The notes beneath the pieces were generated by a model. It made no database searches, had not been told where the DNA came from, and worked only from the letters and a program-made list of their open reading frames with translations. The position numbers and the translations under genes are program-made. From contig NZ_JAQBIE010000026.1 in NCBI RefSeq assembly GCF_028294535.1, positions 1-51,612 of the forward strand: 51,612 nt of DNA, read 5' to 3'. The stretch is from Paracoccus onchidii (lineage in GTDB: Bacteria; Pseudomonadota; Alphaproteobacteria; Rhodobacterales; Rhodobacteraceae). Each line of letters begins with the position of its first letter. Within the stretch, counting starts at the first letter, position 1. This document shows positions 41,501 through 50,239 of this stretch, in pieces.

Positions 41501-42301
41501 TTATTGTTGCACGACGTCGATCGAGACCGACAAGGTTTCGCCCATGCCCCCGATCCGCGAACCGGATACAGGTGCCGCATCGCGATAGTCCAGCCCCGTC
41601 GCAACCCTGACATAGCGCGTGTCCGGAGAAATCCCGTTGGAAATGTCAAAACCGACCCAACCCAGGCCATCCAGATGCACCTCGGCCCAGGCATGCATGG
41701 CGACCTGCGAACTGCGGTCGTTCAACATCAGATACCCCGAGACATAGCGCGCGGGAAACCCCATCTTTCGTGCGCAGGCCAGAAAGACATGGGTGTGATC
41801 CTGGCACACGCCCTTGCCGGCGGCGATCACCTCTTCGGCGCCCCAATCGGTGCAGGACACGCCGACCTCGAATGCGATCTGCTCGCGGATCAATTGCGAC
41901 AGATTGTGCAAACGATCCAGCGCATCGCCCTTGGGCAGCTCGCGCAACAGGTCGCGCACACCTGCATCCGCCCTGGTGCGCGGGGTTATCTGTTCATAAA
42001 GCCATAACGGGGCAGGACCGCGATGCCGACCGACAATGCCATTCGTGTCGGTGATGCGCACCTGACCTTCGCCTATCAGAACCAGCTCTTCGGTGGCAGA
42101 GGCGAAACTGATCAGTTCGACCGTATTGTGGTGATGATCCTCGAAATGCAGTTCATTGACCCCACCGACCACCCGCGTCTGCCACGCCACGACCTGTTGC
42201 TGATGTGATGATTTCGGTGTCATCCGCAATTGTTGCAGCCCGTATTGAACACCGGTTTCAAAGCGATAGCGGGTTTCGTGGTGAATATTCAGATACATCA
42301 T
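41501..42301 (-). CDS. Transglutaminase-like cysteine protease of the Anbu cluster
   Basis: This 266-residue protein begins with the bacterial transglutaminase-like N-terminal domain (LNIHHETRYRFETGVQYGLQ). The catalytic core carries Cys166 in AAGKGVCQDHTHVFLACARK, His203 in VAMHAWAEVHLDGLGWVGFD and Asp219 at the end of that motif. These proteins are cytoplasmic and usually adjacent to alpha-E and ATP-grasp genes. It may hydrolyse or transfer isopeptide bonds. The gene starts 1 nt from the end of the alpha-E gene and ends 9 nt before anbu. Confidence 0.9.
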   Translation of the reverse strand: MMYLNIHHETRYRFETGVQYGLQQLRMTPKSSHQQQVVAWQTRVVGGVNELHFEDHHHNTVELISFASATEELVLIGEGQVRITDTNGIVGRHRGPAPLWLYEQITPRTRADAGVRDLLRELPKGDALDRLHNLSQLIREQIAFEVGVSCTDWGAEEVIAAGKGVCQDHTHVFLACARKMGFPARYVSGYLMLNDRSSQVAMHAWAEVHLDGLGWVGFDISNGISPDTRYVRVATGLDYRDAAPVSGSRIGGMGETLSVSIDVVQQ

Positions 42302-43243
42302 CTACTCATAGAACCGGAAATCAGCTTCGATCTGCGCGGACAGATCCGATAACAGATCCAGCATTTTCTGAACGAATTCATGCAGGCCATAGTCAAAAAC
42401 CGCATCGATATCATAGGTCAGATAGGCGTGTTCCAGATGCGCAACCTTGCCCTGGGCCTTGCCCGGCTTGCGATGCCCCGGCGCCAGATGCGCAAGCTGT
42501 TCCCTGATCTTGCGAACGCAAAAGGCAAGGCTGCGCGGCATGCGCCGGTCCAGTATCAGAAAACTGGCAATTTCACGGGGGCCGGCGGCTGCACCGTATT
42601 CCATGCGAAATCCCCCGCGCGCGGACACCGACCGAAGGATGGTTTCCCATTGCACATTGTCCAGCGAGGTGCCGACAGCCTTGGCCGATGGCAGCAGGAC
42701 ATAATATTTGACATCCAGAATTCGCGCCGTGTTGTCTGCCCGTTCCAGAAACGTGCCCATGCGCGCGAAATTATAGATCTCGTTGCGCAGCATCGTGCCA
42801 TGGGTCATGCCACGCACCAGTGAAGTCCGCTGGCGCAGGGTGCCAAGAACACTGGGCAGGTCCCGTTCACCGACCTTGCGCGCCAGAATGTCACGGGCCT
42901 GCATATAGGCACTATTGGTTGCCTCCCAGACTTCATGGGTCAGGGCGGTCCGCACCAGACGGGCATTCTGGCGCGCGGCTTCGATGGAAGACAGGACAGA
43001 TGAGGGGTTGGTCCGGTCACGCAGCAACCAGTCGATCGCGGCATCCTTGTGCAATTCGTCGTGGCGCAACCCGAACTGGTCCAGACTGCCTGCCGATTGC
43101 AGGACCGGGCGCCATTCGGAATCACCGGCATCCAGCCGCGTCAATGCAATGCGCTGCCCGGTTTCGATCAGGCGGGCGGTGTTTTCGGCACGTTCGAGGT
43201 AACGATACATCCAGAACAGGCCATTGGCGGTTTTTCCAAGCAT
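42302..43243 (-). CDS. Alpha-E domain protein (DUF403)
   Basis: From the ATG at 43243 this 313-residue all-helical protein starts MLGKTANGLFWMYRYLERAE and continues NTARLIETGQRIALTRLDAG, the hallmark of the alpha-E family. REIASFLILDRRMPRSLAFC and FVQKMLDLLSDLSAQIEADF appear later. Function is unproven; the family is always found with circularly permuted ATP-grasp and transglutaminase-like genes and has been predicted to take part in a peptide-ligation system. A longer start at 43285 lies within the preceding gene's end and is less likely. Confidence 0.88.
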   Translation of the reverse strand: MLGKTANGLFWMYRYLERAENTARLIETGQRIALTRLDAGDSEWRPVLQSAGSLDQFGLRHDELHKDAAIDWLLRDRTNPSSVLSSIEAARQNARLVRTALTHEVWEATNSAYMQARDILARKVGERDLPSVLGTLRQRTSLVRGMTHGTMLRNEIYNFARMGTFLERADNTARILDVKYYVLLPSAKAVGTSLDNVQWETILRSVSARGGFRMEYGAAAGPREIASFLILDRRMPRSLAFCVRKIREQLAHLAPGHRKPGKAQGKVAHLEHAYLTYDIDAVFDYGLHEFVQKMLDLLSDLSAQIEADFRFYE

Positions 43244-43247
43244 CGCG

Positions 43248-44672
43248 TCAGTCCTCCAACACCCAGGTGTCTTTGGTGCCGCCACCCTGGCTGGAATTCA
43301 CCACAAGCGATCCTTTTTGCAATGCGACCCGTGTCAAGCCGCCGGGGGTCACGGTGATCCGGTTCGGGCTGACCAGCACAAAAGGCCGCAGGTCCACATG
43401 GCGCGGGGTCAGCCCCTGCTTTGAAAAGATCGGAACCGTGGACAGGCTGAGGGTCGGCTGCGCGATATAGTGACCGGGCCGCGCCTGCAGTTTCCTGCGA
43501 AATGCGGCCAGATCCCGTTTTGTGGCCGTGGGTCCGATCAGCATGCCATAGCCGCCCGATCCATGGACCTCTTTCACGACGAGATCCGCCAGATTATCAA
43601 GGACATAGGCTAGGGAATCCGGGTCCGAGCAACGCCATGTCTGCACATTCTGCAATATCGGCCTTTCGCCGGTATAGAATTCGACAATCTCGGGCATATA
43701 GCTGTAGATCGCCTTGTCATCCGCAATGCCGGTGCCGGGCGCATTGGCAATGGTGATGCCGCCAGCGCGATAAACATCCATGATTCCGGGAACGCCAAGC
43801 TGGCTGTCAGGATTGAAGTTCAGCGGGTCAAGAAATTCATCATCGACGCGACGATACAGCACGTCGATGGGCTTGTAGCCCTGGGTCGTACGCATGGCGA
43901 CCCGCCCACCCATGACCCGCAGATCATGACCCTCGACCAGCTCGACCCCCATCTGGTCGGCCAGAAACGCATGTTCGTAATAGGCCGAATTGTAAATGCC
44001 CGGCGTCAGCACCGCCACCACCGGCGAACCCGCCGCGCCCGACGGGGCGCAATCCGCAAGCGATCGCCGCAAGTCGGTCGGATAACCCTGCACACCCTTG
44101 ACCTTGTTTCGGGCGAACAGTTCGGGGAACATCTGCAGCATGGTTTCGCGGTTTTCCAGCATATAGCTGACGCCGCTCGGGGTACGCACATTGTCTTCGA
44201 GAACATAGAAATCGTCCGGCCCCGTGCGGACCAGATCGACACCGACAATATGGGTATAAACCCCGCCCGGCGGCGTCACTCCGATCATTTTCGGCTCAAA
44301 GGCGGCATTCCGGCTGATCATGTCCTTGGGAATGCGCCCGGCCTTGATGATTTCCTGACGGTGATAGACATCATGCAGAAACGCATTGATGGCACGCACG
44401 CGTTGTTCAATGCCCTTCGTCAGACGGTTCCATTCCCGATCCGAGATAATGCGAGGAACGATGTCAAAAGGGATCAGTCGTTCCTCGGCCTCGGCACGGC
44501 CGTATACGTTGAAGGTGATCCCGGTCAGCCGGAACAATTCTTCGGCTTCGCGTTGCTTGGCGCGCAGCCGGGCGGGTTCTTCAGTGTCGAACCAGTCGTG
44601 AAATTTCTGGTAAGGTCGGCGGATCCGATCGTCGCCACCCCACATTTCATCAAAATTCATTGGTTTGACCAT
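43248..44672 (-). CDS. Circularly permuted ATP-grasp protein (DUF404/DUF407 type)
   Basis: From the ATG at 44672 this 474-residue protein has the family start MNFDEMWGGDDRIRRPYQKF and then ITFNVYGRAEAEERLIPFDI, PRIISDREWNRLTKGIEQRV, RALNAFLHDVY-like text, GVDLVRTGPDDFYVLEDNVR and TPSGVSYMLENRETMLQMFP. NAPGTGIADDKAIYSYMPEI and VVKEVHGSGGYGMLIGP supply the ATP-grasp nucleotide-binding elements. It is predicted to ligate an amino acid or peptide to an unknown acceptor. First gene of the Anbu operon. The exact start is uncertain, because the ATGs at 44672 and 44660 both lack a strong ribosome site. Confidence 0.88.
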   Translation of the reverse strand: MVKPMNFDEMWGGDDRIRRPYQKFHDWFDTEEPARLRAKQREAEELFRLTGITFNVYGRAEAEERLIPFDIVPRIISDREWNRLTKGIEQRVRAINAFLHDVYHRQEIIKAGRIPKDMISRNAAFEPKMIGVTPPGGVYTHIVGVDLVRTGPDDFYVLEDNVRTPSGVSYMLENRETMLQMFPELFARNKVKGVQGYPTDLRRSLADCAPSGAAGSPVVAVLTPGIYNSAYYEHAFLADQMGVELVEGHDLRVMGGRVAMRTTQGYKPIDVLYRRVDDEFLDPLNFNPDSQLGVPGIMDVYRAGGITIANAPGTGIADDKAIYSYMPEIVEFYTGERPILQNVQTWRCSDPDSLAYVLDNLADLVVKEVHGSGGYGMLIGPTATKRDLAAFRRKLQARPGHYIAQPTLSLSTVPIFSKQGLTPRHVDLRPFVLVSPNRITVTPGGLTRVALQKGSLVVNSSQGGGTKDTWVLED

Positions 44673-45015
44673 GGCTATGCTTGCATGTGAATACCCTGAT
44701 TGAAGCGCCGCCCGAGGTGACTCGGCCAGAGCCAAAAGGATTGCCGATGCCGACAGCACTGAATCCTGCCCAGATCTCGGGCGCGTTGCCCATAAGAAAG
44801 GCAAGCGATCCGTTCCTGCCCATTTATCCGTCGCCAGCCAGTGCAGCGCGGGCCTTGAACGGCCCGGCCCTCGCGAAGCGAAATGACCGCATCAAGACAT
44901 GCTGACGCAATCCGGAATGTTTGCAGTGGCCCATCCCAGCCGCAAAGCGGATCGCGCATTTGCCTGTCGGATTTGCCGTCGGCCTGAGGTCAAGCCCTGA
45001 TCGGACGGACAGCCG
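44673..45015. other. 343-nt region without a recognised gene
   Basis: It lies between the start of the ATP-grasp gene and the end of the LysR gene, both leftward, so it should hold the promoter of the Anbu operon. A 5-bp hairpin CCGAG-GTGA-CTCGG occurs near 44710. Short open frames exist on both strands (for example 44681-44905 plus), but they have no ribosome site or family resemblance. No tRNA or repeat was seen. Confidence 0.5.
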
Positions 45016-45984
45016 TCATACATAGATGCGGTCGGCAAAAGGCGTCGCCTCCAATCGCGCGATCAAACCATGCAACAGCTTGTCTTCCGCGCGGTTGCGA
45101 ACGGTCTCGGGGTTCCAGATCAAGTATACATCCACCTCGGGCAGATCTTCGAACGGAGGCACTTGCCACAGCAGGCCGTCGCGCAGATCCCGGACCACAA
45201 CATGCTTGGGCAGGGGACCGATGCCCAAACCCGCCATGATCATGCGCCGCACCTCTTCCAGGTTCTCGGAAACGCCCCTGACTTGCGCAGCAAGCGCGGC
45301 GCGCGCCCGCAGCAGGGTCACATCCTGCAGGGCATCCTGCAAACGGTCATTGTCGAACACCACGGCCCCGTGCCCCTTCAAATCATCCAGCGTCAGGTTA
45401 CGGCGACCGAACAATGGATGACGCGGGCCGCAAAACAGGCCAAACACCTCGCGGCACAACGGCATATAGCACAGGTTCGGGTCTTTTTCGCGGACCAGCG
45501 CCAAGGCAAAACTGACCCGTTTGGCAGACACGGCGGCAATGGCATCCATGCTGGTAATCACATCAATCGACAATTTTGCCTGTGGATGCGCAGCGTAGAA
45601 ATCGCCGATCACCTCATCAAATATCGGGCATACCACATGGCTGGCCACGGCAATGCGCACATGGCCGCTGATCTCTGGCGTCACTTCACGCATCAAGGTC
45701 GCCAACCGCAGGATCGAGCCATTGATATTCACTGCCTCGCGGTAAAGCAGCTGTCCCGCCTCGGTCAGCGCAAACCGGCCGGGAGATCGGTCGATCAGGC
45801 GCTGCCCCAGCCGATCCTCCAGCTTTTTCAACGCCACGGATACGCTGGGTTGCTTCAACCGCAACTGTTCGGCAGCGTTGGTGATCGATCCGCTTTCCGC
45901 CAGCACGACAAAGGTGCGCAGCAGGTTCCAGTTCATTTCCCTTGCAAGGCGTTCTGGATCAAGTCGGGTCGCTGGCATGGGCAT
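45016..45984 (-). CDS. LysR-family regulator divergent from the TRAP operon
   Basis: This 322-residue protein has a LysR helix-turn-helix (MNWNLLRTFVVLAESGSITN, AAEQLRLKQPSVSVALKKLE, LGQRLIDRSPGRFALTEAGQ) and an effector domain (VRIAVASHVVCPIFDEVIGD, YMPLCREVFGLFCGPRHPLF). GAGGA directly precedes the first ATG (45984) and stands 6 nt before the second (45978), so 45978 may be the true start. It is divergent from dctP, and an ATAG-N7-CTAT LysR box lies in the gap. Likely activator of the TRAP, deacetylase and oxidase operon. Confidence 0.88.
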   Translation of the reverse strand: MPMPATRLDPERLAREMNWNLLRTFVVLAESGSITNAAEQLRLKQPSVSVALKKLEDRLGQRLIDRSPGRFALTEAGQLLYREAVNINGSILRLATLMREVTPEISGHVRIAVASHVVCPIFDEVIGDFYAAHPQAKLSIDVITSMDAIAAVSAKRVSFALALVREKDPNLCYMPLCREVFGLFCGPRHPLFGRRNLTLDDLKGHGAVVFDNDRLQDALQDVTLLRARAALAAQVRGVSENLEEVRRMIMAGLGIGPLPKHVVVRDLRDGLLWQVPPFEDLPEVDVYLIWNPETVRNRAEDKLLHGLIARLEATPFADRIYV

Positions 45985-46017
45985 TCCTCGTGCAAAATCG
46001 CGATAGCCAGCATCAAT

Positions 46018-46032
46018 ATAGATTGAAACTAT
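46018..46032. promoter_or_regulatory. LysR box (ATAG-N7-CTAT) in the LysR/dctP divergent gap
   Basis: ATAG-ATTGAAA-CTAT at 46018-46032 is a perfect 4-bp-arm dyad of the exact LysR recognition format. It overlaps TCAAT-ATAG-ATTGA (46013-46026). About 30 nt downstream, TATTGT (46061-46066) could be the -10 element of dctP, with TTCAGA 16 nt before it as a weak -35. Confidence 0.55.
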
Positions 46033-46193
46033 GGCATGTTCAGAAATTATCTATTTGATCTATTGTGCCAATCTTCGCAACCTTGCCGTCAACCGGCGGC
46101 CTGATCCGGCCCATCGACAGAAACGGCACCAGCCGACAGATGGGCGCAAGTGACGATCCTGCCGCCATGACAACTGGGAACGGAGAATTCTTT

Positions 46194-47186
46194 ATGCTCA
46201 AGGCTTTCATGACCACCACAGCGGCCCTTGCGATGTCACTGGCCACCGCCGAAGCCGCCGATATGCGCCTGAAGCTGGCCGGCGTTGTTCCGGTCGAGCA
46301 TTTCGGAAACGAGATCCTCAAGCAGATCGAAAAGGACATCGAGGACGCGGATGTCGGTCTGTCGGTCACCCTGTTCGAGGCGGGGCAGCTTGGTTCGGGC
46401 GAAGAGCTGTTCGAGGATGCGTCGCGCGGCAATGTCGATCTGGTGCATTCCGTGGTTTATGCCCATCGCGATCCCGTCCTGGAAATCAACTCGCTGCCCT
46501 ATCTGGTGTCGAGCTTTGACGAGATGGAAGCGATCTATCTTAACAAGGACAGCGCGTTCAACGAAGTCTTCGCCGAGCGTCTGGAAGGTCTGGGACTCAA
46601 GCTGCTGGCAAATGCGCCCGAAGGGTTCATTGGTGTGGTTGCGCAGTCCATGCCCGAAGACGCGACCGGCACCGGCGACAAGGGTCTGAATATCCGCGTC
46701 TGGTCCAGCCAGGTAATCAAGAGCACGGTCGAGGCCATGGGCTTCAACGCCACGACCATGAACTGGGGCGAGGTGTTCCCCGCGATCCAGTCGGGCGTTG
46801 TCGATGGGGCGATCTGCTGCACCGCGCAGCTGGCCTATAGCGCGTTCGCGACGTCGGATGTGGGCAAGTATTTCATCCCTTATGGCGCCGTGGTCGAGAA
46901 CACCACCTACTACGCCTCTCTGGAAACATGGGAGGACATGAACGACGAACAGCGCGCAGCGGTGCAGGCGGCCTTTGACAAGGCGGCGCAAAGCTATTTT
47001 TCGGAAGCCAAGGCCAATGAGGCAAGCTATCTCGAGCAGCTGAAGGAAACCGGTTACGAGGTCGTCGAAGTGTCGGACGAAGATCGCAGCGCGATCGCGG
47101 AAACCGTGCGCGAGGAAGTCTGGCCCGGTATCGCCGATATCGTCGGACAGGACGTGATCGACCGCCTGATGGTGAGCGAGAACTGA
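46194..47186 (+). CDS. dctP: TRAP transporter periplasmic binding protein
   Basis: From the ATG at 46194, with GGAG 9 nt upstream, this is a 330-residue DctP-family protein with a signal peptide (MLKAFMTTTAALAMSLATAE, cleavage near AEA-ADMRLK). Conserved features include LFEAGQLGSGEELFEDASRG, NVDLVHSVVYAHRDPVLEI and LNIRVWSSQVIKSTVEAMGF; the Arg here is the usual carboxylate-binding residue. Later parts are MNWGEVFPAIQSGVVDGAIC and YFIPYGAVVENTTYYASLET. Ligands are typically organic acids or zwitterions with a carboxylate. An 11-bp hairpin follows 7 nt after the stop. Confidence 0.92.
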   Translation: MLKAFMTTTAALAMSLATAEAADMRLKLAGVVPVEHFGNEILKQIEKDIEDADVGLSVTLFEAGQLGSGEELFEDASRGNVDLVHSVVYAHRDPVLEINSLPYLVSSFDEMEAIYLNKDSAFNEVFAERLEGLGLKLLANAPEGFIGVVAQSMPEDATGTGDKGLNIRVWSSQVIKSTVEAMGFNATTMNWGEVFPAIQSGVVDGAICCTAQLAYSAFATSDVGKYFIPYGAVVENTTYYASLETWEDMNDEQRAAVQAAFDKAAQSYFSEAKANEASYLEQLKETGYEVVEVSDEDRSAIAETVREEVWPGIADIVGQDVIDRLMVSEN

Positions 47187-47192
47187 TCCACG

Positions 47193-47217
47193 GCAGGCTC
47201 TGGACCCCAGAGCCTGC
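47193..47217 (+). other. Strong hairpin just after dctP
   Basis: GCAGGCTCTGG and CCAGAGCCTGC form a perfect 11-bp stem with a 3-nt loop, starting 7 nt after the dctP stop codon. The following bases (GCGATCC) contain no U-tract. It is probably a 3' stabiliser or partial attenuator that favours binding-protein synthesis over the membrane subunits. Confidence 0.65.
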
Positions 47218-47250
47218 GCGATCCTTTCCAATTTTGACGGTAGACGCGCG

Positions 47251-47805
47251 ATGAAAGATCTGAGCCAGGATTTGCCACCGGGGCTGGCCAAGCTGGTCCG
47301 CACCATATTGCGGCTTCAGACCATCTATATCTGCTTTGGCTGCATCGCCATGGCACTGACCTTCTTTCTGGTGGTGGTGTTCCGCTATGGCTTCAACGCC
47401 GATCTGTTCGCCTATGAAGAATGGCTGCTGATCATCTGCTTCTGGCTGTATTTCATCGCCGCCGCGCTGGGAACCTGGGAAGGCGCGCATGTGAATGCCG
47501 ACCTGCTTGATTTCGTGATCATCGATCCCGCCAAGCGTCGCACAAGGGCGATCGTCATTACCGCCATCGAGCTGGGTGTAACGCTGGTGCTGTTTTACTG
47601 GTCCAGCGTCATGATGATTGACGAGCTCGGGGATTACCCGCGCTATCAGACCACCATTGCATTGCAGATTCCCTTTTTCGTGCCGCGCGCCGCCATTTTC
47701 GTGGGTTTTGGCCTGATGGGGTTCTACAGCGCCCTGCGGCTGTTCGTCTTCCTGAAACTTCCGGCAGAGCGCTTCGCGGTGCAGGCCGATAACGACACCG
47801 CCTGA
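47251..47805 (+). CDS. dctQ: TRAP transporter small membrane subunit
   Basis: This 184-residue protein has four hydrophobic segments: TIYICFGCIAMALTFFLVVV, EEWLLIICFWLYFIAAALGT, VITAIELGVTLVLFYWSSVM and IFVGFGLMGFYSALRLFVFL. The FAYEEWLLIICFWLYF and WEGAHVNADLLDF elements are typical of DctQ. It forms the membrane complex with DctM. The gene lies 64 nt after dctP across the hairpin and 12 nt before dctM. Confidence 0.88.
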   Translation: MKDLSQDLPPGLAKLVRTILRLQTIYICFGCIAMALTFFLVVVFRYGFNADLFAYEEWLLIICFWLYFIAAALGTWEGAHVNADLLDFVIIDPAKRRTRAIVITAIELGVTLVLFYWSSVMMIDELGDYPRYQTTIALQIPFFVPRAAIFVGFGLMGFYSALRLFVFLKLPAERFAVQADNDTA

Positions 47806-47817
47806 GGACCCTGACAG

Positions 47818-49104
47818 ATGATCATTCTCGGCAGCCTTGCCATTCTGTGCCTGCTTCTTCTGATCGGGGTCAGCGTGCCCTTGTCCTTTGGCGGGGTGCT
47901 GGTCTTTATCGGCCTTTTTGGCGGACATGACGTGACCGGCTTCCTGCCCACCGGGCATTGGAAGATGAACTCGATTGTGCTTCTGGCCATCCCCCTGTTC
48001 ATTCTGGCCGGCGCCATCATGGAGCGTGGCCGCATCGCCGCGCCGCTGATTTCTGTCGCCGAGCTGCTGGTCGGGCGCATCCATGGCGGCCTCAGCGCGG
48101 CGGCAGTGTTTGCCAGCGGCATCTTCGGCTCTATTTCGGGTTCGGCGGCGGCGACCCTGACCTGTATCGGGTCAATCATGATGCCCCATCTCAAGGCCGC
48201 GAATTACCCCCGCGGGCCCGCGGCGGCGCTGATCGTGGCGGCCTGCCCGCTGGGGCTGCTGATCCCGCCATCCTCGTCGCAGATCCTGTACGCCTGGGTC
48301 GCACAGCAATCGGTTCTGCGCTGTTTCCTGTCGACGGTCGTGCCGGGGCTGATCCTGATCACGCTGCTTTGCGTCGTGAATTTCGTGCTGATGCGCAAGG
48401 CGGATCTGAAGTTGTTGGAACGCCCGGCCAGCTATCCGCAGGAATTCGTCCGTCGCGCTGGCCGCGCCTTTCCGGCGCTGTTGATGCCGGTCATCATCCT
48501 TGGCGGCATCTATGGCGGCATCATGACGCCGACCGAGGCCGCAGGTGTGGCCGTGATCTATGCCATTCCGGTCGGGTTGTTCATCTATCGCGGGCTGACG
48601 CCGCAGAATATCTGGCCGACCCTGCGCTATGCAGGCACGACCATCGGCGTCGTGATGCTGATGGTCTTTGTGGTGGTCATCGTCAGCCGGTTTCTGGTGT
48701 TCGAAGACATTCCGGGCATGGCCGAGGAACTTATCCTCTCGATCTCGGACAATCCGGTCGTGATCCTGTTGATGGTCAATCTGGTGATGATCCTGATCGG
48801 CATGTTGATGGATGACATCTCGGGCCTGCTTCTGTCCGCGCCGCTGCTGTTGCCCATCGTGCAAAGCGTCGGCATGGATCCGGTGCATTTCGCCGCCGTT
48901 CTTGGCGTCAATCTGGGCATGGCCAATATCACCCCGCCGACCGCGCCGCTGTTGTATCTGGGGGCCAAGGTTACAGACACGCCGGTCAGCGAGATGTTGA
49001 AGCCGACCTTCATCATGATCTTCTTTGCCTGGCTGCCGACCCTTCTGATCACCACTTTCGTGCCCGGTGTGGCGCTGTGGCTGCCCGATCTCGTCTTTGG
49101 TTGA
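47818..49104 (+). CDS. dctM: TRAP transporter large membrane subunit
   Basis: This 428-residue DctM protein opens with MIILGSLAILCLLLLIGVSV. It contains LNSIVLLAIPLFILAGAIME-like text, GRIHGGLSAAAVFASGIFGS, ISGSAAATLTCIGSIMMPHL, PLGLLIPPSSSQILYAWVAQ and GVNLGMANITPPTAPLLYLG, all classic for the family. About 12 membrane segments are expected. It carries the sodium-coupled translocation path. The SSS in IPPSSSQI replaces the more usual IPPS.. pattern without apparent loss. Confidence 0.92.
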   Translation: MIILGSLAILCLLLLIGVSVPLSFGGVLVFIGLFGGHDVTGFLPTGHWKMNSIVLLAIPLFILAGAIMERGRIAAPLISVAELLVGRIHGGLSAAAVFASGIFGSISGSAAATLTCIGSIMMPHLKAANYPRGPAAALIVAACPLGLLIPPSSSQILYAWVAQQSVLRCFLSTVVPGLILITLLCVVNFVLMRKADLKLLERPASYPQEFVRRAGRAFPALLMPVIILGGIYGGIMTPTEAAGVAVIYAIPVGLFIYRGLTPQNIWPTLRYAGTTIGVVMLMVFVVVIVSRFLVFEDIPGMAEELILSISDNPVVILLMVNLVMILIGMLMDDISGLLLSAPLLLPIVQSVGMDPVHFAAVLGVNLGMANITPPTAPLLYLGAKVTDTPVSEMLKPTFIMIFFAWLPTLLITTFVPGVALWLPDLVFG

Positions 49105-49128
49105 CACCTAATTTTCAGTGAGACCCCG

Positions 49129-50157
49129 ATGAAAGCGATCTACGACCCCCGCCAACGCGCCCATGATCCCGGCCAATTCATGGCCTATGGCGTGATGAAA
49201 CCGAACCCCGAACAACCCCAGCGAACCGAGATCCTGCGCGCGGGGGCCGAGGCTGCCGGATGCAGTTTCGCCGAACCCGAGGATGCGGGGCTTGGCCCCA
49301 TCGCGGCGCTGCATTCCCCGGAATACCTGATTTTCCTGCAGACGATCCATGCCCGCTGGAGCCAGATCGAGGGTGCAGGCCCCGAGGTGATCTCGCATAT
49401 CAAACCGGGAAATCGCGGCGACAGCTATCCGCGTTCGGCACTGGGGCAGGCGGGATACCATCAGGCCGACACATCCTGCCCGATCAATGCCGACACATGG
49501 GGGTCGGCCTATTGGTCGGCGCAAAGCGCAATCACGGCGGCGGGGCTGATGGCCGATGGCGCGCGTGCGGCCTATGCGCTTTGTCGGCCGCCCGGACATC
49601 ATGCATTCGGCGACATGGCGGGGGGCTTCTGCTTTCTGAACAATTCGGGAATCGCGGCGCAATTGCTGCGCGACAAGGGCCTGCGCCCGGCGATTTTGGA
49701 CGTGGATGTGCATCACGGCAACGGCACGCAGGGTCTGTTCTATGATCGTGATGATGTTCTGACACTGTCGATCCATGCCGATCCGGCAGAGTTCTATCCC
49801 TTTTTCTGGGGGCATCAGGAAGAACGCGGCGAAGGTCGTGGCCGGGGATACAATTTCAACCTGCCGCTGCCGCGCGGCACGGGCGATGCGCCCTTTCTTG
49901 CCGCGCTTGATGCCTGCCTTGACCGCGTGCGTGCCTTTGGCACGGATGTGCTGGTCGTCGCGCTTGGGCTGGATGCGTCGCAAGACGATCCGTTCCAGGG
50001 CTTTCAGGTCACCGCAGACGGGTTTTCCCGGATAGGCGAAGCCATCGCGCGCGCCGGTCTGCCCACCATTTTCGTGCAGGAAGGCGGATATCTCTCGGAC
50101 AGCCTTGGTGACAACCTGACGCGCGTATTGAGTGGTTATCAGGGCGCGGCGCGCTGA
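49129..50157 (+). CDS. Histone-deacetylase-family amidohydrolase (acetylpolyamine amidohydrolase-like)
   Basis: This 342-residue protein has the class II HDAC/acetylpolyamine amidohydrolase layout: PNPEQPQRTEILRAGAEAAG, LCRPPGHHAFGDMAGGFCFL (charge-relay His157 and His158), ILDVDVHHGNGTQGLFYDRD (zinc ligands Asp193 and His195), VALGLDASQDDPFQGF (third ligand Asp282) and FVQEGGYLSD (Tyr321). Bacterial relatives deacetylate acetylpolyamines or other N-acylated amines and acids. It lies 24 nt after the TRAP genes and before a flavin oxidase gene, so it probably deacetylates the imported solute; the substrate is inferred, not shown. Confidence 0.88.
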   Translation: MKAIYDPRQRAHDPGQFMAYGVMKPNPEQPQRTEILRAGAEAAGCSFAEPEDAGLGPIAALHSPEYLIFLQTIHARWSQIEGAGPEVISHIKPGNRGDSYPRSALGQAGYHQADTSCPINADTWGSAYWSAQSAITAAGLMADGARAAYALCRPPGHHAFGDMAGGFCFLNNSGIAAQLLRDKGLRPAILDVDVHHGNGTQGLFYDRDDVLTLSIHADPAEFYPFFWGHQEERGEGRGRGYNFNLPLPRGTGDAPFLAALDACLDRVRAFGTDVLVVALGLDASQDDPFQGFQVTADGFSRIGEAIARAGLPTIFVQEGGYLSDSLGDNLTRVLSGYQGAAR

Positions 50158-50239
50158 ATCGGGGCATTGGCTCCAAACGGAAGGTCACGTTCATGCGCAA
50201 TGTTCCCGACACCCATTCCCCGTCAAGGGGGGCCGGCTG

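Noticed and set aside
44681..44905. Small 74-codon frame upstream of the Anbu operon
   Set aside because: No ribosome site, Pro/Ala-rich translation without family resemblance, and located where the operon promoter should be.
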